A stretch of 64,000 nucleotides of DNA, from NCBI GenBank assembly GCA_013285425.1, contig CP053447.1, positions 3,168,001 through 3,232,000 of the forward strand, given 5' to 3'. This document shows, in pieces, positions 30,589 to 38,942 of the stretch; position 1 is the first letter of the stretch; each line of letters starts with the position of its first letter. Source of the stretch: Ignavibacteriota bacterium (GTDB taxonomy: Bacteria; Bacteroidota; Ignavibacteria; Ignavibacteriales; Ignavibacteriaceae). Below the pieces are notes generated by a model. That model was not told the DNA's origin and ran no database searches. It saw only the letters and a list, made by a program, of their open reading frames with translations. The position numbers and the translations under genes were made by a program.

Positions 30589-31311
30589 TTAAACTAAATC
30601 AAATAAATTTTTTACCCCCGGTGTTCTTTCTACTGTAAAGCCTTCTGCCTTTTCAAAGTTTGCTTCTCGTCCATAGTGTCCGGAACGACTTTTAAACATA
30701 TCCAAAAATCCTTTGAAGGCTATTGGACTTTCGGACATACCTTTGTCAGTTTTTTCGTCATAAAATTGAGATGAGAAAGATAGAACCGCCTCCATCTTTT
30801 TTTCAAAATAGGGGGTAATATCCACTAAAAAATCAGGTTTGATATCTCTGTCCTGAATATAGTGATAAACAGCTTTTGGACGCCAGGCATCTTGCTTATT
30901 TCCTTCCAAAGTAGTTTCAATTTTTATTAAACCAGAATAAAAGCAAGCATCATAAAGAAGTTTAGCAGCTCTGCCGTGGTCGGGGTGACGGTCTCTTATA
31001 GCATTAGCTAAAACGATTTCAGGTTGATATTTTCGAATAAGCTCTATTACTTTTAAGATATGTTCCTTGTCAATACCAAAGAAGGCATCTTCAAACCCTA
31101 CATTCTCCCGAATCTCAACTCCTAAAATCTCTGCAGCTTTTTGTGCCTCTTTTAATCGAAGCGAACCGCTGCCACGAGTGCCTTTTTCACCGGCTGTTAA
31201 ATCAACAATTCCCGCTTTTTTTCCCAATGAAATGTGCTTTAACAAAGTGCCTGCACAACTAAAGTCCACATCATCTGGATGTACACCAAAGGCTAAAATA
31301 TCTAATTTCAT
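30589..31311 (-). CDS. bshB1: Bacillithiol biosynthesis deacetylase BshB1
   Basis: The protein has 240 residues. It starts LDILAFGVHPDDVDFSCAGTL with the HPDD zinc motif of the PIG-L/LmbE fold. RDRHPDHGRAAKLLYDACFYSG carries the third zinc ligand, and FSSQFYDEKT matches BshB1. It hydrolyses GlcNAc-malate to GlcN-malate, the second step of bacillithiol synthesis. bshA and bshC are not in this window. It shares a transcript with an MFS pump and the NTF2-like protein. Confidence 0.85.
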   Translation of the reverse strand: MKLDILAFGVHPDDVDFSCAGTLLKHISLGKKAGIVDLTAGEKGTRGSGSLRLKEAQKAAEILGVEIRENVGFEDAFFGIDKEHILKVIELIRKYQPEIVLANAIRDRHPDHGRAAKLLYDACFYSGLIKIETTLEGNKQDAWRPKAVYHYIQDRDIKPDFLVDITPYFEKKMEAVLSFSSQFYDEKTDKGMSESPIAFKGFLDMFKSRSGHYGREANFEKAEGFTVERTPGVKNLFDLV

Positions 31312-31317
31312 TCTTAT

Positions 31318-32517
31318 CTATTTCTCATATAATTTTCCCAATTGAACAAAGACAATCACCAACACACTCGCAGCCATCATAATTGAAGATATTGTAAAAG
31401 GAGTTGGTCTTCCTAGAACTCCAACCACTGCTGTTATGAATGCGCTCATGCCCATCATAAAAGAACCGTTTATTGCAGAAGCAGAACCTGACAATTCTTT
31501 AAATGGAGCCAATGCCGAGGTTACGGTATTGGGATAAATTAATCCGACGCTCAATAAAATAAAAAACAAAGCGACAACCACCCATTCAAACGGTAAATGA
31601 TTCACCCAATAAGCTACTACGGTAAACCCTGCAGTTAAAACAAATAACAACACAGAACCAATGACCATCATCTTTTTAAAATGGATTTTTTTAACTAATA
31701 CACCGTTCAGATAATTTCCCGCCAATGCACCTGTAGTACTGATACCATAAAGCAGCCCAAATTGTTTTGGGGCAACACCATAATATCCCATAAAAATTGC
31801 AGGGGAAGCTGCAACAAAAGCAAAAATGACCGAATTGGCAAAACTGCCTCCAATAGCGTATAAACTAAATGTTTTGTTCATTACAACTTTGCCATAGTTA
31901 TTTAAAATCAGTTTTCCACTTAGTTTATCTTGTGATTTATATAAAATGGTTTCGGGCAAAAAGAAGAAAACAAGAAAGAAAATCAATACACCGTAACCGG
32001 TTAGTGCATAGAAAACAGATTCCCAATTATAAGCTGCGACAAAAAAACTTCCCAGTGATGGTGAAACAATCGGGGCGACACCCAATACGGTCATCACTAA
32101 TGAAAAGGCTTTGGCTCTGTGCTGCGGTTCAAATACATCCATAATGATGGCTAACGCAGATACCATACCAGCACTGGCTCCAAATGCTTGAAGAAAGCGA
32201 ACGGAAATCATCATATCCAAAGAGTCAGAAATAGAGCAGAGTGCAGTAGTTAAAATATAAAGGATGAGAGATATTAAGAGTGGAATCTTCCTTCCGAATC
32301 GGTCTATAATTGGACCATATACTAATTGCCCAATGGTGATACCAATAAAATATGAAGTCAGCGTAAAAGCAATTTGACTTTCTTTGACCTGAAAATCATT
32401 GGCTATTTGATGAAAACCCGGAATGTACATAGCAATAGTAAGCGTACTCAATGCTGCGAGCAATCCCAAAACGACTATTAAAAATGATTTATTAACTATC
32501 TTTTTAATTTTATACAT
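31318..32517 (-). CDS. MFS drug efflux transporter, Bcr/CflA type
   Basis: The protein has 399 residues and 12 membrane helices. QLVYGPIIDRFGRKIPLL is the loop 2-3 motif of MFS antiporters. LPETL-like FFLPETILYKS follows helix 6. FTLTSYFIGITIGQLVYGP is typical of the Bcr/CflA subgroup. It exports drugs or metabolites across the inner membrane using the proton gradient. It is six bases upstream of bshB1 on the minus strand. Confidence 0.85.
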   Translation of the reverse strand: MYKIKKIVNKSFLIVVLGLLAALSTLTIAMYIPGFHQIANDFQVKESQIAFTLTSYFIGITIGQLVYGPIIDRFGRKIPLLISLILYILTTALCSISDSLDMMISVRFLQAFGASAGMVSALAIIMDVFEPQHRAKAFSLVMTVLGVAPIVSPSLGSFFVAAYNWESVFYALTGYGVLIFFLVFFFLPETILYKSQDKLSGKLILNNYGKVVMNKTFSLYAIGGSFANSVIFAFVAASPAIFMGYYGVAPKQFGLLYGISTTGALAGNYLNGVLVKKIHFKKMMVIGSVLLFVLTAGFTVVAYWVNHLPFEWVVVALFFILLSVGLIYPNTVTSALAPFKELSGSASAINGSFMMGMSAFITAVVGVLGRPTPFTISSIMMAASVLVIVFVQLGKLYEK

Positions 32518-32567
32518 CTAATATTTACAAAAGTGAAAATATTATACTTGTAAATGTCCTTATGGCA

Positions 32568-33008
32568 TTACTCAATTTTACGTTTGTTTTTAAATATTAA
32601 ATAATCAATAGAAATTCTTCCTGGACCTAATAGCATAATTACTACATAAACCAGCATATATAAAAACCGACTTTCCAAGACTTGAAATCCATCATTTGCT
32701 ACATAAATGTGGTAGAATAAAATTACAAGAAAATTGGTGGACAATACCAGTGCAGACCATCTTGTAAATAAACCCACAATTATCAAAATTGCACAAATGG
32801 CTTCTGCAAAAAATGCCATGAAAAATGAGGTAGTTCCTCCAATGCCTATCGGGTCAAGAAATTGAATTTCATTTCCGCTAAAGAGCATTTGAATTTTTTC
32901 AATCCCATGACCATAGAATATAACCAATCCGGATACTATTCGAAGAATCAATAATCCGTAGTCATTTCCTTCCCCATAATTGTTTGTTAAATAATTTATT
33001 ATCTTCAT
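32568..33008 (-). CDS. DoxX family membrane protein
   Basis: The protein has 146 residues and four membrane helices. LILRIVSGLVIFYGHGIEKI at the N-terminus and FFMAFFAEAICAILIIVGLFTRWSALVL mid-protein (AE..ga...l.lG..tr) are DoxX signatures. DoxX proteins are small membrane subunits linked to thiol and quinone redox stress. It is 50 bases from the NmrA-like gene in the same direction. Confidence 0.85.
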   Translation of the reverse strand: MKIINYLTNNYGEGNDYGLLILRIVSGLVIFYGHGIEKIQMLFSGNEIQFLDPIGIGGTTSFFMAFFAEAICAILIIVGLFTRWSALVLSTNFLVILFYHIYVANDGFQVLESRFLYMLVYVVIMLLGPGRISIDYLIFKNKRKIE

Positions 33009-33061
33009 TTTTTTTGACTTTAATTTATTTTGTGTTTTATTTTAGAAGTAATTATTAGCTA

Positions 33062-33931
33062 TTATGTAAAAAATCCCCTGTAATCATTTGCAAACTCCAA
33101 TACAGTTTTTGGAGCTCTACCCAAAACATGCCGCACATCTTCCGATACTCTTTCTGTTGCACCACCAGCTTTTTGATATGCCATTAATGCCAAAAGTGAA
33201 TCAATTGATTTTTCGGGCATTCCTTGTTTTTCCATTCTGAGCCGCATCTCTTCCATAGATAAGGATTTGTACACAATAGACTTCCCTGTTGCCTTACTTA
33301 AGGCATCCGCTAAATTTTGAAATCCTATAGCTTCACCACCAGTGAGTACATATCGTTTACCGGAATGTTTTTCCGGATGCAGTAATGATTCAGCCGCCAC
33401 CGCTGCAATATCCCGGGTATCAACAAAAGGAACTTTACCTTCTCCAATTGCAGAATATATAACACCTTCTTCCCGTACAGTTTTTGTTTCTTCACCCAAC
33501 CAATTTTGCATAAAAGCATGCGGTCGAAGAATTGTCCAACTCATTTTTGAGTTTTCCAAGGCTTGTTCTGCTTCCCAGTGTTCCATTGCCAATCCTGATT
33601 TAGTGCGGGGGCTTGCACCGAGAGCGGAGAGTTTAACCACATGTTTTATACTCAACCGTTCTGCTGCTTTGATAATTTCAATTTGCATCTCACCAAAACC
33701 TGCTCGATTACCAGTAAGTAAAAACAACTTGTCGGCACCTGCCAAAACACTTTCTAATAGTCTTTTATCATTAACATCAGCCCGCATCCAAACCACGCCC
33801 GAAAGTTCTCGAACACGATTGATGTTTCGCATAACTGCCCGAACCGAAACTCCAGAATTTGAAAGGATATTCGTGAGCTCACCTCCAATGTTTCCTGTGC
33901 TGCCAATGACCGTAATTATTTGATTATTCAT
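33062..33931 (-). CDS. NmrA-like NAD(P)H-binding protein
   Basis: The protein has 289 residues. The N-terminal ITVIGSTGNIGGELTNIL is the Rossmann GxTGxxG motif. KLSALGASPRTKSGLAMEHWEAEQALENS and WTILRPHAFMQNWL are characteristic of NmrA/QOR2-like proteins. They act as quinone reductases or redox sensors. The gene groups with DoxX and an outer-membrane protein under the likely control of the Crp/Fnr gene just upstream. Confidence 0.85.
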   Translation of the reverse strand: MNNQIITVIGSTGNIGGELTNILSNSGVSVRAVMRNINRVRELSGVVWMRADVNDKRLLESVLAGADKLFLLTGNRAGFGEMQIEIIKAAERLSIKHVVKLSALGASPRTKSGLAMEHWEAEQALENSKMSWTILRPHAFMQNWLGEETKTVREEGVIYSAIGEGKVPFVDTRDIAAVAAESLLHPEKHSGKRYVLTGGEAIGFQNLADALSKATGKSIVYKSLSMEEMRLRMEKQGMPEKSIDSLLALMAYQKAGGATERVSEDVRHVLGRAPKTVLEFANDYRGFFT

Positions 33932-33959
33932 AATTTGATTATTTATTGGTTATTTAATT

Positions 33960-34697
33960 TTAGAAAAGAATAACATCCAAAAAGAGTCCTAAATTATTTT
34001 CTGTTATTTTCTTAGGTCCTAACCAATAGAAATTGCCGCCAACGCCAAAACGATAATTTCTATAAGAAGCACCAAGCCTCCCCCAGCCATAGCTCACACT
34101 GTGAATGTCATTTTTCAAATCTCTGTTGTACAGTCCTTGAACTCTTGTGTAAATTTTCCAATCTTCATTAAATTGATATGTGTATTCTAATATCCCCAAC
34201 ATTTCTCCATTATAAGTTTGACTCAGGTCAAAACGAGGTGCAAGGAGAAGGTGAATGCCATTCACAAAGAGATTATATTGCAAACCAATAGTAGGGCGAA
34301 AGCCGGAATGATTTTCAAAAAACACACCAACGCTTACATTTAATCCTTTGACAGTTCTAAGAGTAAGGTGGGTTTGAGCCATTTGCTGGTTTCTTATTGC
34401 TTGTTCTTTGGTATTATACACACCGTATAAGTCAGCAATTCCAAAAACTCCAAAACGACTTGTAGGACTAATAGCTTTTGAGAAGATAGTTTGAAGATTT
34501 AAGCCATTGTTCCCAATCAATGATGCAACGATAACAGGGTTAACTGAAGGCGAATTCATTTTGTCAGGCTCAGTGCTGTCTTGAGCCCAAGTGCTTGTTT
34601 GAAAACAAGCTAATACTATTAATGCAAATAATTTCTTGCAAAAGTTGGAAGGACTTACTTTCATTAGTTTATTCATTTTAGACTTTGCATTACTCAT
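33960..34697 (-). CDS. Outer-membrane beta-barrel-like protein
   Basis: The protein has up to 245 residues. A signal peptide (KKLFALIVLACFQTSTWAQ) follows a basic start; the true ATG may be one of two Met codons inside the first 13 residues. The mature part consists of alternating amphipathic strands (GVFFENHSGFRPTIGLQYNLF, YTRVQGLYNRD) and ends in Phe, as outer-membrane barrels do. No specific family was recognised. Confidence 0.6.
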   Translation of the reverse strand: MSNAKSKMNKLMKVSPSNFCKKLFALIVLACFQTSTWAQDSTEPDKMNSPSVNPVIVASLIGNNGLNLQTIFSKAISPTSRFGVFGIADLYGVYNTKEQAIRNQQMAQTHLTLRTVKGLNVSVGVFFENHSGFRPTIGLQYNLFVNGIHLLLAPRFDLSQTYNGEMLGILEYTYQFNEDWKIYTRVQGLYNRDLKNDIHSVSYGWGRLGASYRNYRFGVGGNFYWLGPKKITENNLGLFLDVILF

Positions 34698-34845
34698 AAT
34701 TCATAATACTTTTCTGATGCAAAGTTAGATTGACAAAAAAGCCAGTTCATTGACTTAAGTCACAAAATGAACGCGCTACTTTGAAAATGTCATAATGCTT
34801 TCCAACAATTGATTTAAAATTGAAAAAACAAAAAAGAATTTTTAT

Positions 34846-35433
34846 TCAATTTGTTTTTTTTTTGACCATTTGATTTCTTACTCTGCTAAGAGTTTCCCTA
34901 CTCATCCCAAGGTAAGAGGCAATCATATAAAGCGGAACGCGTTGTAGAATATCAGGAAAAGTTTCCATTAATTGTTGGTATTTTTGAGATGCATCTGTAG
35001 AGAAAGTTTCAAGTAATCTATTTTGTATAGCCACCAATCCTCTTTCGAGTAGTTTGCGATGATAATCCAGATAAAAGGGAGCTTTGTCCAATAATTCATC
35101 CCAAGATTGTTTTGAAATGCTTAGAACTTCTGAATTTTCTAAAGCTTCTACAAAGAATTTTGTAGTCGCTCCTGAAATAAAGCTTCCCAGGTCTCCAGTC
35201 CACCAGCCCGGCAATGCAAATTGTAAAATATGCTCTGTTCCTTGTTCATCAATAATAAAAGTTCTGATCAACCCCGAATTTACGAAAATTGCATGATGAA
35301 CAGCATCTCCTTCTCTAAACAAAAAATCACCCTTTGCCATCGTTTTCTTTTGAAAGTATTTTTCCAAAAGTAGAAAATCTTCATCTTTCAACTCTACATA
35401 TTCCTTAATTTTCTGGATCAACAAATCACTCAT
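34846..35433 (-). CDS. Crp/Fnr-family transcriptional regulator
   Basis: The protein has 195 residues. An N-terminal cyclic-nucleotide-binding-like beta roll (KGDFLFREGDAVHHAIFVNSGLIRTF) is followed by a C-terminal HTH (VPLYMIASYLGMSRETLSRVRNQ). No cysteine cluster for an iron-sulfur centre is visible, so it is not a classical Fnr. It is the first gene of the minus-strand block 30.1-35.4 kb and probably regulates the DoxX/NmrA genes (inference). Confidence 0.85.
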   Translation of the reverse strand: MSDLLIQKIKEYVELKDEDFLLLEKYFQKKTMAKGDFLFREGDAVHHAIFVNSGLIRTFIIDEQGTEHILQFALPGWWTGDLGSFISGATTKFFVEALENSEVLSISKQSWDELLDKAPFYLDYHRKLLERGLVAIQNRLLETFSTDASQKYQQLMETFPDILQRVPLYMIASYLGMSRETLSRVRNQMVKKKTN

Positions 35434-35510
35434 TTTCTTGTAGAAATTTTATGCATAAACAAATATCGTAATTTTTTTTTAACATAAGAGCAGCTCTTTT
35501 GGTTTCCAAC

Positions 35511-35542
35511 AGTTGGTATTTTTGCGTTGGCAAAAACCAACT
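35511..35542. terminator. Strong hairpin upstream of the Crp/Fnr gene
   Basis: AGTTGGTATTTTTGC (35511-35525) and GCAAAAACCAACT (35530-35542) pair with one bulge around a GTTG loop. It could be a bidirectional terminator between cassettes or an RNA leader element. The upstream word CTCTTTTGGTT is shared with the hairpin at 29590. Confidence 0.5.
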
Positions 35543-35574
35543 GTGTTGATTGTGCAGTGGATTTGTATTATACC

Positions 35575-35857
35575 TAACTTATTATTTCCTGCAATAATAA
35601 AAATTATAATTTTAATAAGAAAATTTATTGCTGGAAAACAATGCTTCTTTACATCCTAAATACAAATCCTGTTTGTTGGTTTATATAAGCCGCAGGTTAA
35701 TCAGACTTCAACTGAAAATCTCTCCAGCAAATTACAGAAGAGAGATGAGGATCGGTGAATTGAGTGATAACTCTTAAAAGCTATACGCAGGTGAGGATAT
35801 TATTTACAAAGGATTCAATCGAAGCTGTTCAGCACTGCTTTTGGAAATACCTTGTTG
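35575..35857. repeat. Composite element: attI-like junction plus attC-like arm (283 bp)
   Basis: Same architecture and length as 25182-25464: TAACTTATTATTTCCTGC at the left, the AT-rich block with TTTTAATAAG, the diverged palindromic repeat, and AGCACTGCTTTTGGAAATACC-TTGTTG at the right. The Crp/Fnr block abuts the left end and the kinase/GNAT unit the right end. Confidence 0.7.
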
Positions 35858-35881
35858 GCGGTTCAGACCTTTATTCCGGCA

Positions 35882-36400
35882 TTACATTCCAATCGTCCTA
35901 ACAATTTTAGCAATTTCATTGATTAGCTCTTTTTCTAATTTGTTTTCATTAATTATTGAAAAGTCAGTTTCAAAATTTCTTTCTCTAACTTTGTCATTTA
36001 TCATCAAGACTTCATTGTCAGAAACATTGATGTGAATATCCTGGTCTCTGGATTTTACTCTCTCCAGGCAAGTTGTGCCGTCTGCATAAACTCCAATAGT
36101 AGTCACCTTAAAATCCTGATTTAAGTTCTGAATCATTCTGTCAAAATATTTGGTTAATCCTGTTGATTCAAAAACGAGTTTATCTGTTTCGTTTAAACAA
36201 TTCCGAATGCCCTTTTCAATCTCTTCAAATACTTGCTTCAAATATTCTTCATTGTCAACGGCTCTTTCTTTCTTAATTCTCTTTGCCCAGTTTTCTACAC
36301 GAATAAATTTTATCCCAAAGTTTTTTTCAAAAAGGGTTCCAATGAAGGACTTGCCACTTCCTTTTTGTCCAATCAATATTAAAACGGACTTCTTATTCAT
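35882..36400 (-). CDS. P-loop kinase-like protein
   Basis: The protein has 172 residues. SVLILIGQKGSGKSFIGTLFEKN is a Walker A motif at residues 5-25 of the adenylate/shikimate-kinase type. LVFESTGLTKYFDRMI and VYADGTTCLERVKSRD (LID-like arginines) follow. It would phosphorylate a small molecule or nucleotide; substrate unknown. It is 13 bases downstream of the GNAT gene, so the pair forms a two-gene cassette. Confidence 0.7.
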   Translation of the reverse strand: MNKKSVLILIGQKGSGKSFIGTLFEKNFGIKFIRVENWAKRIKKERAVDNEEYLKQVFEEIEKGIRNCLNETDKLVFESTGLTKYFDRMIQNLNQDFKVTTIGVYADGTTCLERVKSRDQDIHINVSDNEVLMINDKVRERNFETDFSIINENKLEKELINEIAKIVRTIGM

Positions 36401-36413
36401 TTTACCCTTTGTT

Positions 36414-36932
36414 CTATCTTTGTCTTTTCAGTTCCCATTTCCAAATTCGTCCATCGTTTGAGTTGTTAATTTCCCCGACTTTTTTAAATCCGCATTTCTG
36501 CAAGACTTTTGTTGAAGCACTGTCCTGTGCAAGAGTGTGGGCAACAATTAATTTTACCCTCTTGTCTTTAAACGCATTTTCAATTAGTCCTTTTGCCATT
36601 TCAGTCGCAAGTCCGCGATTTCGGTATTCGGGTGCAATTTCATATCCGATTTCAACAATTCCATCAACTGTCGGTTTGCCTTTATAACCACCACTGCCGA
36701 TAAGCTTGTTGTCCTGCTTGTGAATGGGAAAATAAGTCCACCAATTTTTTTCTTCTTCGCTTTCTGTTAGTTTATCAAGTGAATACTGCAATGCACCAAC
36801 ACCAAATTCTGTCCAATTGTCTTGAATAGCCTTACTGATTTTATTCGCCAGCATTTCATCTCCTTGGATCGCTGCTTTCAAAATTTCAGTATCACAAGAA
36901 AGGAGTTCTAAATTCTTAGTTTCTATTATCAT
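36414..36932 (-). CDS. GNAT family N-acetyltransferase (RimJ/RimL-like)
   Basis: The protein has 172 residues. The acetyl-CoA-binding pattern is GYEIAPEYRNRGLATEMAKGLIENAF, followed by VKLIVAHTLAQDSASTKVLQKCGFKKVGE, a typical RimJ/RimL-like order. It transfers an acetyl group to an amine; substrate unknown. GNAT genes are among the commonest integron cassette contents. Confidence 0.85.
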   Translation of the reverse strand: MIIETKNLELLSCDTEILKAAIQGDEMLANKISKAIQDNWTEFGVGALQYSLDKLTESEEEKNWWTYFPIHKQDNKLIGSGGYKGKPTVDGIVEIGYEIAPEYRNRGLATEMAKGLIENAFKDKRVKLIVAHTLAQDSASTKVLQKCGFKKVGEINNSNDGRIWKWELKRQR

Positions 36933-36978
36933 TTCGGTTGCCTGCTATTTGCTGTTTTGTTGTCTTTAAGCCTGACAC

Positions 36979-37103
36979 CAATGTTTTACGGCTTTGCGAA
37001 GGCGGGAATTTTTAGCACAAATTTTAATGAGGAGAACCAAACTTTGATTAACCTCAAATTTGCTGCGGAGTACTGAACCGTCACTTTTACCAACCCCGTG
37101 TTA
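36979..37103. repeat. attC-like site, left core degenerate
   Basis: The right end is CCCCG-TGTTAGG. The left arm reads CCAATG-TTTTACGGCTTTGCGAAGGCGGGAATTTTTAGCAC, with CAAT where other sites have TAAC or CAAC. GGCGGGAATTTTTAGCACAAA is shared with the sites at 41.06 and 44.30 kb. The changed core could make this site less recombinogenic (inference). Confidence 0.6.
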
Positions 37104-38048
37104 GGTGCTGGCTTTATTAGTTTCATTGAAATATGACTTATTGTATTTACTGTTTTTCCATAAAATAATTGTCAATAGAATTGCAAATATCCAAAGTAAA
37201 ACAACTAAAATTATCATTGGGAAATTCGGTAGAGCTGTTGCAAATATGGAAATTGAAATATTATAAAAAGCGTGTAATATTATTGAAAGAAGAATGCTTC
37301 CATTTGTTCCATTGTATAAAATCGTATATAGCACTGACAAAGGAATTACGAGCAACAGATATTGAAAAAGATACGTCGATGCAAATGAAATTCCTTCTGA
37401 AAAAGCTGATGTAAACACTGTTTGCCAAAATAGTGTTCCTGTATGCCAAAGCGCCCACAAACAAGCAACGAACAAACTTGAAACTAAAAAATTGTAAGGT
37501 CTGCTTTGAAATTTACTTAACGCAAATCCTCGCCAGCCCACCTCTTCCGAAAGTCCGCCATTGGTCAGAGCTAATACTAAAAAGACAAGTCCGGTTGCAA
37601 AAGTACTTGTTTTCATAAAGGAAACTAATTGAGTAATAATTCCCATTGAGGGTGTAAAAGCTGCTGTTCGATTAATGAAATTGATGTCCCATTGACTTAA
37701 CAGTGAAAAGTCGTAGGTTGCTTTGAAAAACAAAACATCAATTCCAATTGATGTAAAAATTAAGATTGGAGTTACAAGAATGGCAAAGAAATACCATTTA
37801 ATACTTGTCTTCCACATCAGAAGACGCTTTAATAAACTAGTAGTGCCGGTCTTTCCATAAATTAATGCAGTAATAATTATTGCAGAAAGTGATGGTCCAA
37901 ATTCTGCAAGCCAAATAATTTCCGAAGGAATATTTAGATTCAACAATCCTACTTTTGAAGCAGCGTAAGGAACCCAACCAGCCCAAGATATCAGAACAGA
38001 TAATGTGAAAAATGAAATAATTGGATATTTGTGAACTACTGATTTCAT
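37101..38048 (-). CDS. CPBP (Abi) intramembrane metalloprotease
   Basis: The protein has 315 residues and about eight membrane helices. The catalytic motifs are GLSEEVGWRGFAL (E-E-x-x-x-R, about residue 168), ACLWALWHTG and LHAFYN. CPBP proteins are Rce1-like membrane proteases, some linked to bacteriocin immunity or abortive infection. The TAA stop is formed by the cassette-boundary GTTA itself. It is a single-gene cassette from 37100 to 38138. Confidence 0.85.
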   Translation of the reverse strand: MKSVVHKYPIISFFTLSVLISWAGWVPYAASKVGLLNLNIPSEIIWLAEFGPSLSAIIITALIYGKTGTTSLLKRLLMWKTSIKWYFFAILVTPILIFTSIGIDVLFFKATYDFSLLSQWDINFINRTAAFTPSMGIITQLVSFMKTSTFATGLVFLVLALTNGGLSEEVGWRGFALSKFQSRPYNFLVSSLFVACLWALWHTGTLFWQTVFTSAFSEGISFASTYLFQYLLLVIPLSVLYTILYNGTNGSILLSIILHAFYNISISIFATALPNFPMIILVVLLWIFAILLTIILWKNSKYNKSYFNETNKAST

Positions 38049-38134
38049 AAGCTTCTGCCTTTTATGTCAAATTAAAAATTTGTTATGTAGTTAATATTAT
38101 TTTTGTGAAGCAGTCTGTTATTTAAGCTTTCAGC

Positions 38135-38237
38135 TAACGGTTTGCGTGTTGGTGATTTCGGAACACAAAGCTTCGTTTTAGTAATAATGTTCATTAGAAG
38201 CGCAAATATTCTAGTTTGCACAGCCTGCCCCGTGTCA
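38135..38237. repeat. attC-like site
   Basis: This 103-bp site runs from TAACGGTTTGCG to CCCCGTGTCA. It contains 'cacaaagc' and 'tttgcacagc' arms, and GAAGCGCAAATATTC in the loop. The right boundary is GTCA rather than GTTA. The SnoaL unit starts here with GTCAGCGGTT and ends AATGACCGCCAAC at 38770. Confidence 0.5.
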
Positions 38238-38257
38238 GCGGTTCGCTGTTATTTTTG

Positions 38258-38683
38258 TTACACATTATCATCATCTAATTTGTAATGTCCAAGTTGAATA
38301 AGTCCGTTTAAGTTATCATATTCAACCCAACTTTCTTTAATTTTTCCTTCTGTCACACGAAAGAAACAATTGAAATCTGCTGTTAATCTTTTACCTGTCG
38401 GGGCAAAGTTTATAAGCTTCCCTAACTGTGTCCCGGAAAAATTTATTCTCGCGGCAACTAAGTCACCTTCTTCTATTGCGAAAATTATCGTCTCTTGTAA
38501 GTCGGGAAACGTATCTAATTCTGTCTGATGAAATTTAACCAATCCAACATTTGTTTTTATTTCCTTTGGTTCTGATGAGCTATATCTTATGAAGTCATTG
38601 TGAACTAAGGTCAAAACTCTGTCCCAATCTTTTTGATTTGTAGCGTTGATAAATTCCGCTACTATTTCTTTATTACTTTTCAT
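38258..38683 (-). CDS. SnoaL-like ester cyclase-type NTF2-fold protein
   Basis: The protein has 141 residues. NKEIVAEFINATNQKDWDRVLTLVHNDFIRYSS and VKFHQTELDTFPDLQETIIFAIEEGDLVAARI follow the SnoaL-like polyketide cyclase profile. LTADFNCFFRVTEGKIKESWVEYDN closes the fold. Function in the cell is unknown. It is a single-gene cassette. Confidence 0.8.
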   Translation of the reverse strand: MKSNKEIVAEFINATNQKDWDRVLTLVHNDFIRYSSSEPKEIKTNVGLVKFHQTELDTFPDLQETIIFAIEEGDLVAARINFSGTQLGKLINFAPTGKRLTADFNCFFRVTEGKIKESWVEYDNLNGLIQLGHYKLDDDNV

Positions 38684-38766
38684 TTAGATTGTAAATATTC
38701 AAAATATTGTTGCTTTTATTGTCGGATGCCAATTAGTTGATTGGCGATACTTTTTACAATGACCGC

Positions 38767-38892
38767 CAACGGTTTGGGTATTGCCGAAGGCGGGGCGTTT
38801 CAGCACTACTGTTCATTTGAAAAACTGAAGTTGAATTTAGCACTAAAGTTTCATAGAAGTTCGTCACCCCCGCTTTTGGCAATACCTTGTTA
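38767..38892. repeat. attC-like site
   Basis: CAACGGTTTGGGTATTGCC-GAAGGCGGGG at the left pairs with CCCCGC-TTTTGGCAATACC-TTGTTA at the right over 126 bp. It is the same family as 3095-3226 and 42444-42575, but with a different loop (GAAAAACTGAAGTTGAATTT). The loop lacks the GC palindrome. Confidence 0.75.
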
Positions 38893-38942
38893 TGTGCAGC
38901 ACATCTGCCTTAATATTTTGTCTATCGTTGTGCGTACCAAGT

